Source: Fomes fomentarius
Taxonomy: Eukaryota > Basidiomycota > Agaricomycetes > Polyporales > Polyporaceae
Reading direction: 5' to 3'
NCBI GenBank assembly: GCA_022606135.1
Contig: JABYQN010000009.1
Span: forward strand, 955,001 to 1,019,000
Length of the DNA stretch: 64,000 nucleotides
Below are positions 1-11,032 of the stretch, piece after piece. Position numbers and translations under genes: made by a program. The notes under the pieces were generated by a model. The model saw only the letters and a list, made by a program, of their open reading frames with translations, searched no databases and was not told where the DNA came from. Position 1 is the stretch's first letter; every line of letters begins with the position of its first letter.

Positions 1-3000
1 TGGAAAGTCGTCTTAGTATCGACGATCAGTGAGCCTAGTCCAGTATGATTTTTAGCCTTATGTTGCGCTGATGAGTGTGCCGTAGTAACACACCCGACTC
101 GTGGATTCCTCGGTCTCCAGAGCTCCTTCGGTTGACCGGGAAACATCCGCTCAATGCAGAACCAAACCTTTTGCCTCTCTTCGAGGCTGGAATGATCACA
201 CCTACTAAGTAAGTCGTATTACTTTCATGGCTGCACAGGTCGTCTCATTTCTACTGGTAGGTTGCATTTCGTTCGAAACCACGCTGCAGTCCCCCAGCTG
301 CATTGGGAAACGCACGTGCTTTCGGTATATTCCAAACCGCAAGATCTGCTGTTGAAACCAAGACAATTTACCATGGATGAACTCACTTCTGGCGATTTCA
401 AGATTCTCGAGATACCTGTGACTATGGGGTGCGACGGAAGTGCGTGTTCGCCCCACATCGCGCAGTGGGACTTGCATTTATTAGTAACAGATCGTCGAAA
501 GGAAGTCAATATGGTGAAGCGCACAATCGGGTTCGGCTGGACCGCCTCGGGCGTGTCGACAGCTCTTTGGCGTGGCGTACCTGTCAGAGACGTTCTATTA
601 GCTTGCGGCTTACGAGAAACGCCTCCCGAAGAGCGATGGTACCTTCCGTCCAGACTCTGTGTGACCTCTCACGCAGCTGATCATTCCTTGCAGGTACCTC
701 AACTTCGAGGGTGCCGATACACCCGCCGACGGTCCCTACTCCACAGCGATCCCACTTACGCATGCCATGAATCCTGCGAACGACGTCATTCTCGCCTTTG
801 GGATGAACAGTCGCGTTCTTCATCCAGACCATGGCTATGTGAGCATCTTTCCCTTACACTGGGAGGACATAGCTGATCTGTACGTATCCGTAGCCTATCC
901 GAGTGATTATCCCCGTGAGCGAGTTCGCGCTCCTACTCACAGCGCTAGCTAGAGTATGCCTCTTTACAGGGCTATGTCGGCGGCCGGCAGGTGAAATGGC
1001 TTAACAAGGTACACAGATACATTGTAGAATTGTGGATGGGCGTGTGCTGATGGGGACATGCTATCAGATGTGGATTAGCAAAGAACCCAACATGTCCCAC
1101 TATCGTCAGTTCATACACTTCCGTCCCACGCTAACGTTCTAACGTCCTGTTCACTCTTCAGACGTCTGGGACAACAAGGTTCTTCCATCGTTCATTGATT
1201 CTCGGAACCACGCGCTGGCGAAGGTTTTCTTCGAGGACGAGAGCACGGCATGTTGGGAGCAGGTAGGCTCATAAGTCACCGCTCTTGTCTCATGCTGACG
1301 CAATCGCATATCAACAAAGACTCTTCAATCCATCATCTGCAAGCCTGCGCATGATGAGCGCTTGTACTTAAACGATGAAACCGCCCTTGACAGGACTTAT
1401 ATGGTGGAAGGCATTGCCTTCAATGGTGGTGGAGAACGGATCGAGCGTGTCGAGCTCAGCCTGGACAGCGGGAAGACATGGAAGTACTGTTTCCGGAGAT
1501 TCGTGGATGAGCCTCTCAGGTGAGCATCGTTGCTCGTGAGTTCTATGTATATAGTTAACCCTCTTCTAGGCACGGAGGCAAGTACTGGGCTTGGATTTTC
1601 TGGTGAGAAGAACAAGAATGTTCCAAGTCAGTGATGTGCTGACCGGAGCTAGGTCGTGCGAAGTCAAGATACAAGAGATGGTCGACGCTTTCGAGATCAT
1701 CGTGCGTGCCCATGACCAGAAGAAGAACTTCCAACCTGAGCATATCACATGGTAAGCACGTTCACAAAGGTGCGTGATGTTTTTACTGAAGGTTCGGACA
1801 GGAACTTGACTGTGAGTACTTCAAACGGAAACTACTCTAGTTCGGTATGCTGAAGAGCGGCGTTGTCATTGCTAGGGGATGATGAAGTACGCAAATCATC
1901 ATTATCCTGCGATATGATGAAACTGAGGACTGTATCCAGCAACTCCTGGTACCGCGTGCGACCCAATGTCGTCCGAGACCCATCGTCATCTCGCTCCTTT
2001 GTACAGTTCCAGCACCCCGTTGCCCCAGGCGATCAGGAAGGTGGCTGGATGGTTCCTCCTAAAGAGGATGCTCCCCCTGCGGACACGAAGACTGGGAAGC
2101 TTGATACGTTCTCCTTGGAGGAGATCGCTAAGCACAACAAGATGGTGTGTTGCCTGACGAAGAGCTTATCCCTGGGACTCACTGTGGTTTTGTTTGCAGG
2201 ACGATGCCTGGATCATCTTGGACAACAAGGTGTACGATGTGACTTCTGTACTCTCCTGGCATCCAGGTGAGTCGATGGTGTTGGTGTATGAAAGGATGTA
2301 CGAGGACACTTGCCCTCACAGGTGGGGCGAAGTCTATCCTCATCTACGCGGGCAAGGCTACTGTTGATGCGACGACGGAGGTAAGGGATCCTCTTCATAT
2401 CTTCTCCATGTTGTCGACCTGGGATGAACTCATCTCTTTGCAGTACAATGCTATTCACGACAACTGTAGGCTTGTCTCACTGTCAGGGATCACACTCGTT
2501 ACTGACAAGTCGCTAGATGCCAACAGCAGGAAGGACGAGTGCCTTGTTGGCGGCCTCTCTGAAGACGGGGTCAGAATTATGACTGAGGATGCCGAGCGGG
2601 CTGCGGAAGCATTGGCGAAGCTGAAAGCTCAGCGCCGTGGATTGGCCTTACAACCAGACGTCTTCGTCGCGGCCAAGCTGATTCGGCGCCAGGAAGTATC
2701 AGCCGACAGCAGGTGTGCATGACATGTTGATACTAGTTATGACAGGGGCGTGGCTCAGGTTTCCTTGTCAATGATCTCACTGCAGGCTTTACACCTTCGA
2801 GCTCCCGTGTAGGGCTGATGGAAGTCATGGCATCCTCGGTCTCCCAGTCGGTCGACACATCCATATCGCACTACACTTCCAAGACCAGGCCGTCTTGCGC
2901 AGCTATACTCCCATCCGCCCAGTACTTCCTAGTGAGGAGGACGGGACGTTTGATCTGCTCGTCAAGACGTACTTCCCGTCTACAGGCACTGTGATGTCCC

Positions 3001-3776
3001 CGGGAGGTACAATCTCCAACTACCTCGACTGTATGGAAGAAGGTGAGCTGTCCTGTATACGGTTCACGTGCATTCTGACGGCAAATCCGCGGGCCCCCCC
3101 TGCAGCCGAGGAGATCGACATCCGCGGCCCCTCCGGTGGTATCATCTACCAAGGCCGTGGCGACTTTGACATCGACGGCGAGCAGTTCCACTTTGACAAG
3201 GTGCGTTCCCGTATTCATTGACGAAAGTGTTCTCCTGCTGATTCTTCCCTGTCGTAGATCAATCTCGTCTCCGGAGGCAGCGGTATCACACCACACTGGC
3301 AGCTCATTCTCGCCAATCTGTCAGACCCGATGGACAAGACCCGGATTTCTCTCATCAACAGGTGTGTAACTTCATTCTCGTGCTAAGCGTACGTCGCCTC
3401 AACAACACTCTTATCGTACCGACAGCAACAAGACGCCGAACGACATTTGGATGCGCGACAAGCTCGAGCGGTTGGCCGAAGACCATCCAGATAGGTTTAA
3501 AATGTGGAACATCCTATCGCTTCCGCTGCAGGAGAACGAGGTGTTTGGGCAGCACTCCGTCGGGAGACTCGAAAAGGACGTCATGTGGGTGTGGAGCATG
3601 CTCCAGTGCACCAGAAGAGCTTACAGCGTTGGTTTTGCAGTATGGAACACTTCTATCCTCATGGTAAGGGCGTTGCGACGTTTATGTGTGGCCCGATCGG
3701 ACTGCTGGAGGACGCGGCTCTGCCTGCACTACTGGAGCTTGGTTTTGAGGATGGGCGGTCTGTCTTCGCGTTTTGA
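1..3776 (+). CDS. Assimilatory nitrate reductase, copy 1 (5' end outside window)
   Basis: Eukaryotic NAD(P)H:nitrate reductase reduces nitrate to nitrite in the cytosol. The window opens inside an exon: bases 1-28 match the LESRLSIDDQ stretch of copy 2. In order, the spliced product has the molybdopterin domain (RLTGKHPLNAEP; the Mo-ligand Cys in CDGNRRKEVNMVK, joined over intron 439-489), the dimerisation domain (GKTWKYCFRRF, EVKIQEMVDAFEI), cytochrome b5 (HPGG and IHD supply the two haem histidines) and the FAD/NAD domain (RSYTPIRP, GGSGITPHW, CGPIGLLEDA), ending in VFAF. About twenty 50-100 nt introns are needed; I found no frameshift or stop. Introns 915-969 and 1812-1875, and two others, are absent from copy 2. 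The family usually has CAGNRRKE and CGPP where this copy has CDG and CGPI. Confident in the family; exact ends of several exons are inferred. Confidence 0.93.
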
Positions 3777-4006
3777 GCCACGAAGGTGTGGGTTTGTGGG
3801 GAGCCGATATCAAAACAGACGCAATCCGTAAAGCATATATATATACGTGAAGGTTTGACACGATCTTACTCAGTATTAAAGCATGTACAGTGGCAAGAGA
3901 TGGGATGCCCTAGGTGGAGAACACGGGTCTATATGGGAACATGAACTTACGCTGCTTGCTCTTCCCCGTTCCACATATCTTACAATCGTCGATTAATACT
4001 TCAAGA
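3777..4006. other. Convergent intergenic gap with AT-rich 3' region
   Basis: This is the short spacer between the stop of reductase copy 1 and the end of the first F-box gene on the other strand. It holds an (AT)n run near 3834-3846, suitable for 3' end formation. Nothing coding is seen. Confidence 0.5.
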
Positions 4007-5751
4007 TCACCTGGGGACACCTTGTCGCGGGGAACATGCGCTCCAGCTAGTACGATGGCGACCGTCAGCCCGAGCCTCCTTACCAGATATCAGAATGAAG
4101 GAACGATGCTCACGATTATCAAAGACGTGATCATACTCGAGGAGCCAGTACCAATCCTCCCACCCAGCAGCTTCAACATCGACCTCCCACGCTTGCAGAG
4201 TCTTGCAGTACGACGGGTTGCCACGGCAAATAGGATAGACAGATTCCTTGTAGCTGATCAATTCCAGCGCGGGGAGTATCCCAGGAGACGGATTCGGGAG
4301 GGTTGGCACGAGGTGTGACGCTATGTCCATGGTGTTGGTGCCCAAGAGGTCCGGGATGTTGATCGTCCTTAGACGCGTGCGTTTCTGTATCTGCTCGAGT
4401 TGTGAGCACAACGAGCTAATCACGGGAGAGAGGTAAAATATGCACCATCGCAGCGATCTCCTCGCGGGTCACCTCCGCCTCCTCGAACTCGGTATATAGA
4501 AGCAGATCGGTGAGGCCCATCGGCAGCCTTTCGTCGTACATCTGCAGGTCTGCTTTCGTCATCCGCTCGCGCGCGAGCTCGATGCCCAGTACCTCCAGTG
4601 CGGGCAGGTCTTTCAGAATCTCCAGGAGCGCGTCGTCGCGCACGAGCGCCGGCGCGTAAAACACGACGTGCAGCCGGCGGACACAGCGTTTGTTCTTTAG
4701 GAACGCAGCGACGGGCTCCATCGCGTCCGCAGCCAACGGGTTCTTTGAGTCCAAGATCAGTTTGATGTCGACAAGGTGCGGACAGGCGGTCGCCGCAGAA
4801 GAGAGAATGGAGAGCAGAGACGGGATGCCATCCTCGAGGGCGTAGAGCCGGAGAGTCGTCAACTGGTCGAGAGCGAGAAGTGGCGGGAGGGCGTTGAAGT
4901 GTGCCGTGTCGCTGAGAGTAAGGTGACGGAGGGAGGGCAGAGACTTAGTCCACAGGGCATCACCGAAGATTGTGAGAGTGTGAAGGGAGGAGGCATTTGC
5001 GTCGATGACATTGTGTATGACATCTGGATTGGGACGGGGTTGGTGGCGATGGTCGTCTTCGATGCTGAAGTAGTTGACAAAGGAAGTTAGACGTTGTAGA
5101 CGTGTCACCTCCGGGGTGATGAACGCTGAACTGTGGAACCATGATGGATCATGAGGGCGTTCAATGAGACATGACACTGGTGGGATGGAGGGAGCACTAA
5201 CGGAACCCGGACGTGTTTCAGCATTTTGCAGTGGTCAGAGAGTGCCAAAAAGATATCCCATCTCCCTTTGCACGTTTCGCCACCCCAGCTGAAAACACGG
5301 AGGTTGTGGAGAACGCTGATGGCTTCGGCGATGATGTCTATGGGTACAACATTAGCAAGTACAAGGCAGATCAAAGCTACAAGGGCCACCTACCAAGCTG
5401 TCTTTCGTATAGAGGCGTTGTGTAGTGGCGCTCGTACCAACATACGAAAATCTCTTTAACTACACGTGCGAAAGCAGGAGTGCTAACTATGTGTCTCAGG
5501 AGCGTCTCGTTACGGGTGTTCTCCTGGACATGACACTGGGAGGCGAGGTCGCGAATAGACAATTCTTCGCTAACATCCCCGGAGGAGGCATAATAGAACG
5601 AGAGTTTCTTGAAGACGATTGGGAATGCGATGTCATGATAAAATTTGGACACGAAGAGCCATTTCCTCTGAGCCTCCCGAGGTGAGTGATCGATCACAAG
5701 ATGCCAGAGCTCCGTCGGTAGTCTGTGGTGGCTTGTGATAAGGAAGGTCAT
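4007..5751 (-). CDS. F-box/LRR-like protein 1 downstream of nitrate reductase copy 1
   Basis: The start is ATG at 5751. Residues from about 9 read LPTELWHLVIDHSPREAQRKW then FVSKFYHDIAFPIVFKKL, a typical basidiomycete F-box-like N-terminus (L-P-x-E-L, then 'V-S-x-x-F'). Later exons (about 5380-5180, 5130-4450 and 4420-4007) give leucine-rich segments such as SLRHLTLSDTAHFNALPPLL and LPALEVLGIELAREEM-like repeats. The C-terminus contains AAGWEDWYWLLEYDHVFDN, resembling DDWLWLAPFEMVDYG in the F-box gene after reductase copy 2. At least three introns are needed. The likely role is substrate recognition in an SCF-type ubiquitin ligase, by family analogy only. The C-terminal exon frame is the least certain part. 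Confidence 0.72.
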
Positions 5752-6355
5752 TGGCGAGGTTCAAGTTGCCACTTGATTGTTGACAGACTGAGGCGACGCG
5801 ATTGTGGCTGGAACGAGTGATGACGGTCAGTACTTGAGTTGCGCCATCATTGGAGAACATACCGATTGCACAGTGATTGAGGCAGAACTAATAGCGGACG
5901 CGGTCACGGTGGTTTGCATCGGGCCGTGGAATGTGGTCACCGCGCCAATGCACGTCCGCGGGTCGTCACACGCACGGGACCCGTTACGCGTGACTGTGAC
6001 CGCGCGTCTTGGCAATGGCACTGGCAGCGGCAGTGTGATGATGTTTCCGGCGCGCACAGTGACATAGGCAGCTTGGTGCTCGTACTTAAAGACAGCTCCC
6101 TGTGATCGCCTATAGTGGACCAGCTTAGTGATTCCGCGGTGCATGATGCGTTTTGCCCCAATCATCTGCGACTCCGCCGATGCTACAGCTCAGGGCAGGG
6201 ACCAGTAGTGCGTCACCGTCTTCTTCACATTGTAATCGGAGGCTAAATTCGCAATGAAGTCATACCCGTCACTGGTAGCGGAGTCTTTGCTGATGACCTC
6301 AACGATCCGAAGCTAAACCTCTGCATCCTCTTTACCTCCTCTTGCTCTGTTCTCT
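5752..6355. promoter_or_regulatory. Intergenic region between divergent F-box 1 and nitrate reductase copy 2
   Basis: About 600 bases lie between two start codons that point away from each other, so both promoters should be here. The last 50 bases before the reductase ATG are pyrimidine-rich, as is common before fungal starts. I see no convincing TATA box and no cluster of GATA-factor sites that would prove nitrogen control. Confidence 0.4.
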
Positions 6356-9300
6356 ATGCCTGCCTGGACTAAAGAGTCACTCTCTGCTCCCTGGCCCAGA
6401 AAACATGACGTGCAGCTTGCCTTGTCGAACGTCTATGACGATGCCGTGAAGAGGGACGGATCAGACAGCCTCGCAAGACACCGCCCGCTCGGAGTCGTGG
6501 ACCAGTATGGCGAGAGGGACCGTCGAGCTGGCACCAGCGGGTTCCACGAAACCGAAAACATCGACGCCTTACACCAGATCGACAGTTGTGCCAAACATGT
6601 GGAGGTTCCCCCAGGAGATTGGCGTGAACGGCTACAGAGTAGCGACCATGTCGTCAGTGTGCGAGACGTGAAGCAAGCATCCCCAGAGTGAGTGCGCTTG
6701 TTGTTCCACGACCGAGACCTGCCATTTATCTGGGGTTAGCTTTAAAGTCCTCCATCCCGTTGTACGTTTCAGGCCTTCGATTAAATAGGCCTAGATCTAA
6801 CGCATATCAGAACCATGCTTTCGCTCGCTACGTGTTGCCAGTCGCCGAGAGCGAGATCAAAATACAAGACTGGCCTGGTAAGATAAAGACAGAAGAGAAG
6901 AAGGAACAAGATTGCAAAAAACAAGAGGATAAAAAACAAGATCACGATGTCGAGAACGACGAAGATGATAAGAATGACGAGGACAACTCTGATTCACGGA
7001 AGGACGCACAAGCGAAGGAGAGTGAATCTCAGGAAGGGAGCCAACGGCCGGAGATGACAGATGAGCAGCAATCATTCCTCGACAAGCTTCTGACAGAGAT
7101 GCGGCTTATCGAGTCGTTCAAGAACAACACCGCAGAGCCTAAAGGCGAACTCAAGTTGCTCGACCAAGAGGCGGTCCACCAGCTGGAGAGTCGTCTCAGT
7201 ATAGACGATCAGTACGTAAATTATCTCGTGGTGTATCTCCAATTCTAAGCAGTTCCACAGGAGCACACCAGATTCCTGGATACCGCGTTCATCCGGGTTG
7301 CTTCGCCTCACAGGCAAGCATCCTCTAAACGCTGAACCGGACCTCACAGAGCTCTACGACGCCGGTTTGATCACTCCCACCAAGTACGTACATCATTATA
7401 TGCGCCAGTATATGCATGGAATTTTATTCCGGATAACCGTTAGACTTCATTACGTGCGCAGTCATGCAGCAGTCCCACAATTGTCATGGGACACGCATAA
7501 GCTCTCTGTCTTCTCTGAACCTCCCGAACTGTTTGCGAAGCCAAAGGAATGGTTCATGAACGAGCTCACGTCCGGCGACTTCAAGGTTGTAGAGATACCG
7601 ATTACATTTGGATGCGATGGAAGTCAGTGTCTTCCGTCTGTTGTGGTATGAGTTGCAGTATACATGTAGCCCTTCAGACCGACGCAAGGAAGTGAACATG
7701 GTCAAGAAGTCATCGGCGTTCAATTGGTCCGCTGCTGGAGTATCAACCTGTCTCTGGCGTGGGATCTTCGTGCGCGATGTCCTTCTTGCCTGCGGATTAC
7801 AGGACCAGCCAGACGAGGAGCGGTGGTGAGTAGGAGGCGCGCATCTGGTCACCGCGTATGAGTTTGCTAACTTTGCGGCCCCGTGTGTAGGTACCTAAAC
7901 TTTGAAGGTGCAGACGAGCCCTCCGAAGGACCATATGCGACGTCCATCCCTCTCATGCATGCCATGAATCCTGCGAATGACGTATTGTTAGTTTTCGGGC
8001 AAAACGGACGGGTGCTGCATCCCGACCATGGCTATGTGCGTATTCGGCTTCGACTATCTGCGGCGATCGTTGACTATCCTCTCCAGCCCCTGCGGGTCAT
8101 TATTCCTGGTTACGTTGGTGGACGACACGTAAAGTGGGTGAAAAAGGTACGCAGTGTTGTGTACTATATGAAGAGACCCATCACTCTCAGCGCACTCTAG
8201 CTTTGGGTCACAAAGGAGCCTAATCGTTCGCACTACCGTAAGCCGGTTGCGGTTCAAGTTCACACTGTGAACAATATTCGGTGAACCGTCGCTGACATTC
8301 GGTCTACTTAGATATCTGGGACAACAGAGTCGTGCCGACGTTCATCGACTCCAGGGAGCATCCTCTCGCAAGTGCGCTCTTCCACCACGAGAGCACGGCA
8401 TGCTACGAGCAGTCCCTCCAGTCTGTCATTGTCAAGCCTGCACATAACGAGCGGATCTCGCTCGCTGAGAGGGGCTCCCTCCAAGGCACATACAACGTCG
8501 AAGGGTATGCATTCAACGGTGGTGGAGACCGCATTGATCGCGTGGAGCTCAGTTTGGACGGAGGTAAGACGTGGCGATGGTGTTTCCGCCGCTTCGTTGA
8601 TTCTCCACTGAGGTCGGTCGCATTCCCGGGCAGTGCGCCGATGACCTTAGCTCATATAGATGACTCGAAATAGGCATGGTGAGAAGTATTGGGCGTGGAT
8701 CTTCTGGTGCGTCAGGTAGTGCTAGGCTTGAGAGTGGCCCCACAAGCTAACAATGAAATAGGCGTTGCGAAGTCAAGGTGCAAGAGCTGGTTAGCGCACA
8801 CGAGATCATTGTGCGAGCACAAGACAGTAGGAAGAACTACCAGCCCGAAAACATCAGCTGGTAAGCAACCTGGACTGGTTGCGATTGTTATGGTACTAAA
8901 CGTCATCTATCGTGCAGGAATTTGATGGGCATGATGCAGTGCGTGGCCTACCATACCGAACCTCTGACTTGGTTCCTCAGGTTGTTTTATGTTAGCAATG
9001 CGTGGTACCGAGTCCGTCCGAAAATGGTCCAAGATCCCGAGACCTCCCTGCCGGCCGTCCAATTCCAGCATCCCGTCGCACCTGGAAACGGCGAAGGGGG
9101 ATGGATGGTGCCGCCAAAGGAGGAACAAGGCGAGGATGATGGAAAGTCTGACTTGAAGACATTCTCGCTCGAAGAGATCGCAAAGCATAATAAGCAAGTA
9201 CGTGCTGTGTGACAATGCCAAGGCGAAGGTTGACTCGACATGGTATTACGTAGGACGACGCGTGGCTCATCCTCGACAACAAGGTGTATGACGTGACGTC

Positions 9301-10810
9301 GGTGTTGGGTTGGCATCCTGGTGGTGCGCAGGCCATCTTGGCGTATGCTGGCAAGGCTACTGTGGATGTGACGAACGAGGTGTGTACTTCCCGGGGAGAG
9401 ATGGAAGCACCATCGGCTGATTGCGTTGCGTAGTATAAGGGTATTCATGACGATTGTGAGCGAGTCGTGATATCCGGCGTGCGCATATAGCAACCTTCCC
9501 GCCTCTAGATGCCAATAGCAAGAAGGAGGAATGCCTAGTTGGCGCGCTGTCGGCGGAGGGCATCAAGGCCATGAACGAGGACGGGGAACGCGCAGCAAAG
9601 GAGCTTGCGAGGGTCAAGGAGGAACGCAAGGGCATTGCGCTGCAGCCAGATCTCTTCACTCAGGCGAAGCTAATCAAGCGTGAGGAAGTATCCGCCGACA
9701 CGAGGTATGCTGCATCACCTGCACACCGCGTACTCTGATTTCACAATTGTATGTGTCTGCAGATTGTATACATTCAAGTTGCCGAATAGAAGCGACGGAA
9801 GCCATGGTATCCTCGGCCTTCCAGTTGGCCGGCATGTGCAGATCTCAGTTCACTTCAAGGACCAGGCCGTCATGCGCAGCTACACCCCTACGAGACCCGT
9901 CCTGCCGAAGGAGGAGGATGGGACGTTCGACCTGCTTGTGAAGACGTACATGCCTTCCGATGGTGGACCGTTCCCTCCCGGAGGCACTATCTCGAATTAT
10001 CTCGACTGCATGAACGAAGGTAGGCATTGCTGCCGTTGAATGCACGTAGTGCTGGATGTTCCTGTTTCGCAATGACAGACGAGGAGATTGACCTCCGAGG
10101 GCCGATGGGGGAATCACCTACAAGGGACACGGTGACTTTGACATTGAAGGGAAGGACTACAAGTTCCACAAGGTTCGTGTGCGGCTGCGTCAACCACGTA
10201 TCATCGCGCGCTCATCAACTACGCATGGAGGTCAACCTCGTGGCGGGCGGAACCGGCCTTACTCCGCATTGGCAGTTCATCCATGCAGTCCTATCCGACC
10301 CTAGCGACATGACCCTCATCTCGCTTCTCGACAGGTACGTCCGAAATTCGTTCCGTGCGTCATGCCACTTCATGTCTCGTATGCTTGAAATTGTGCGCTC
10401 CGCTGTCTAGCAACAAGAGCTTCGACGACATCTTGCTCAGGGAGGAACTCCAGAAGTATGCGGACGAGCACCCCGGCCGTTTCAAACTCTGGCACATCCT
10501 ATCCAGCGAGCCGGAGGACCAGGGCTTCAAGGTGCGTCTATGCTGACAAGCGCGATAGCAGAGCGTCTCTGATCAGCGACCGCTCTGTAGTGCACGGTGG
10601 GCCGGCTGGACAAGGACATCATGTGCGCAATTCTCTATCGCTACCCGCTATGTAGATATCTGACGTTTGCACAGGGAGGAACATTTCTACGCAGCAGACG
10701 AAGACACAGTCACATTGTTGTGTGGACCCCCTGGTTTGATCGAGAAGGGCGCTCTGCCCGGACTGAAGGAGATGGGGTTCAAGGATGGAGAAACGGTATT
10801 CGGATATTGA
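6356..10810 (+). CDS. Assimilatory nitrate reductase, copy 2, with apparent frameshift
   Basis: Same family and domain order as copy 1. ATG 6356 opens exon 1 (6356-6687); a GTGAGT intron leads to an exon from 6789. A Lys/Glu/Asp-rich linker (about 6880-7060) precedes STPDSWIPRS and the molybdopterin domain (CDGNRRKEVNMVKKS). Then come GKTWRWCFRRF, cytochrome b5 (WHPGGAQ, GIHDD), FAD motif RSYTPTRP, AGGTGLTPHW, CGPPGLIEKGALPG and the end VFGY. At 10107-10111 a run of five G replaces the six expected from the copy 1 alignment, so the reading frame after DLRGPMG shifts by one base. Keeping the following 58-nt intron (10173-10230) restores frame but leaves unrelated residues where GITYKGHGDFDIEGK belongs. 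It may be a sequencing error in a homopolymer or a real lesion. The N-terminal extension start is plausible, not proven. Confidence 0.92.
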
Positions 10811-11032
10811 ACCGGTGTACACAAGCGGGCCACATTGCTCGAAGATTGCATGCATTACGAACCATTTCAAGCGATACAGATGATACAGACTCGTAGTCGA
10901 CAGAGCCGAAAACAGGGAAGCGGCGGTGACTCTTCTCACGTAAGTGTATGTGAAGTACAAACGATACGTGGTCACCGTTCAAATTTGTTGTACGTAGGAG
11001 AACGGTGATATGTTTTCTCAAGAGAGCGGATA

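Noticed and set aside
5801..6170. Overlapping frames on both strands upstream of reductase copy 2
   Set aside because: They lie in the divergent promoter and carry no recognisable sequence.
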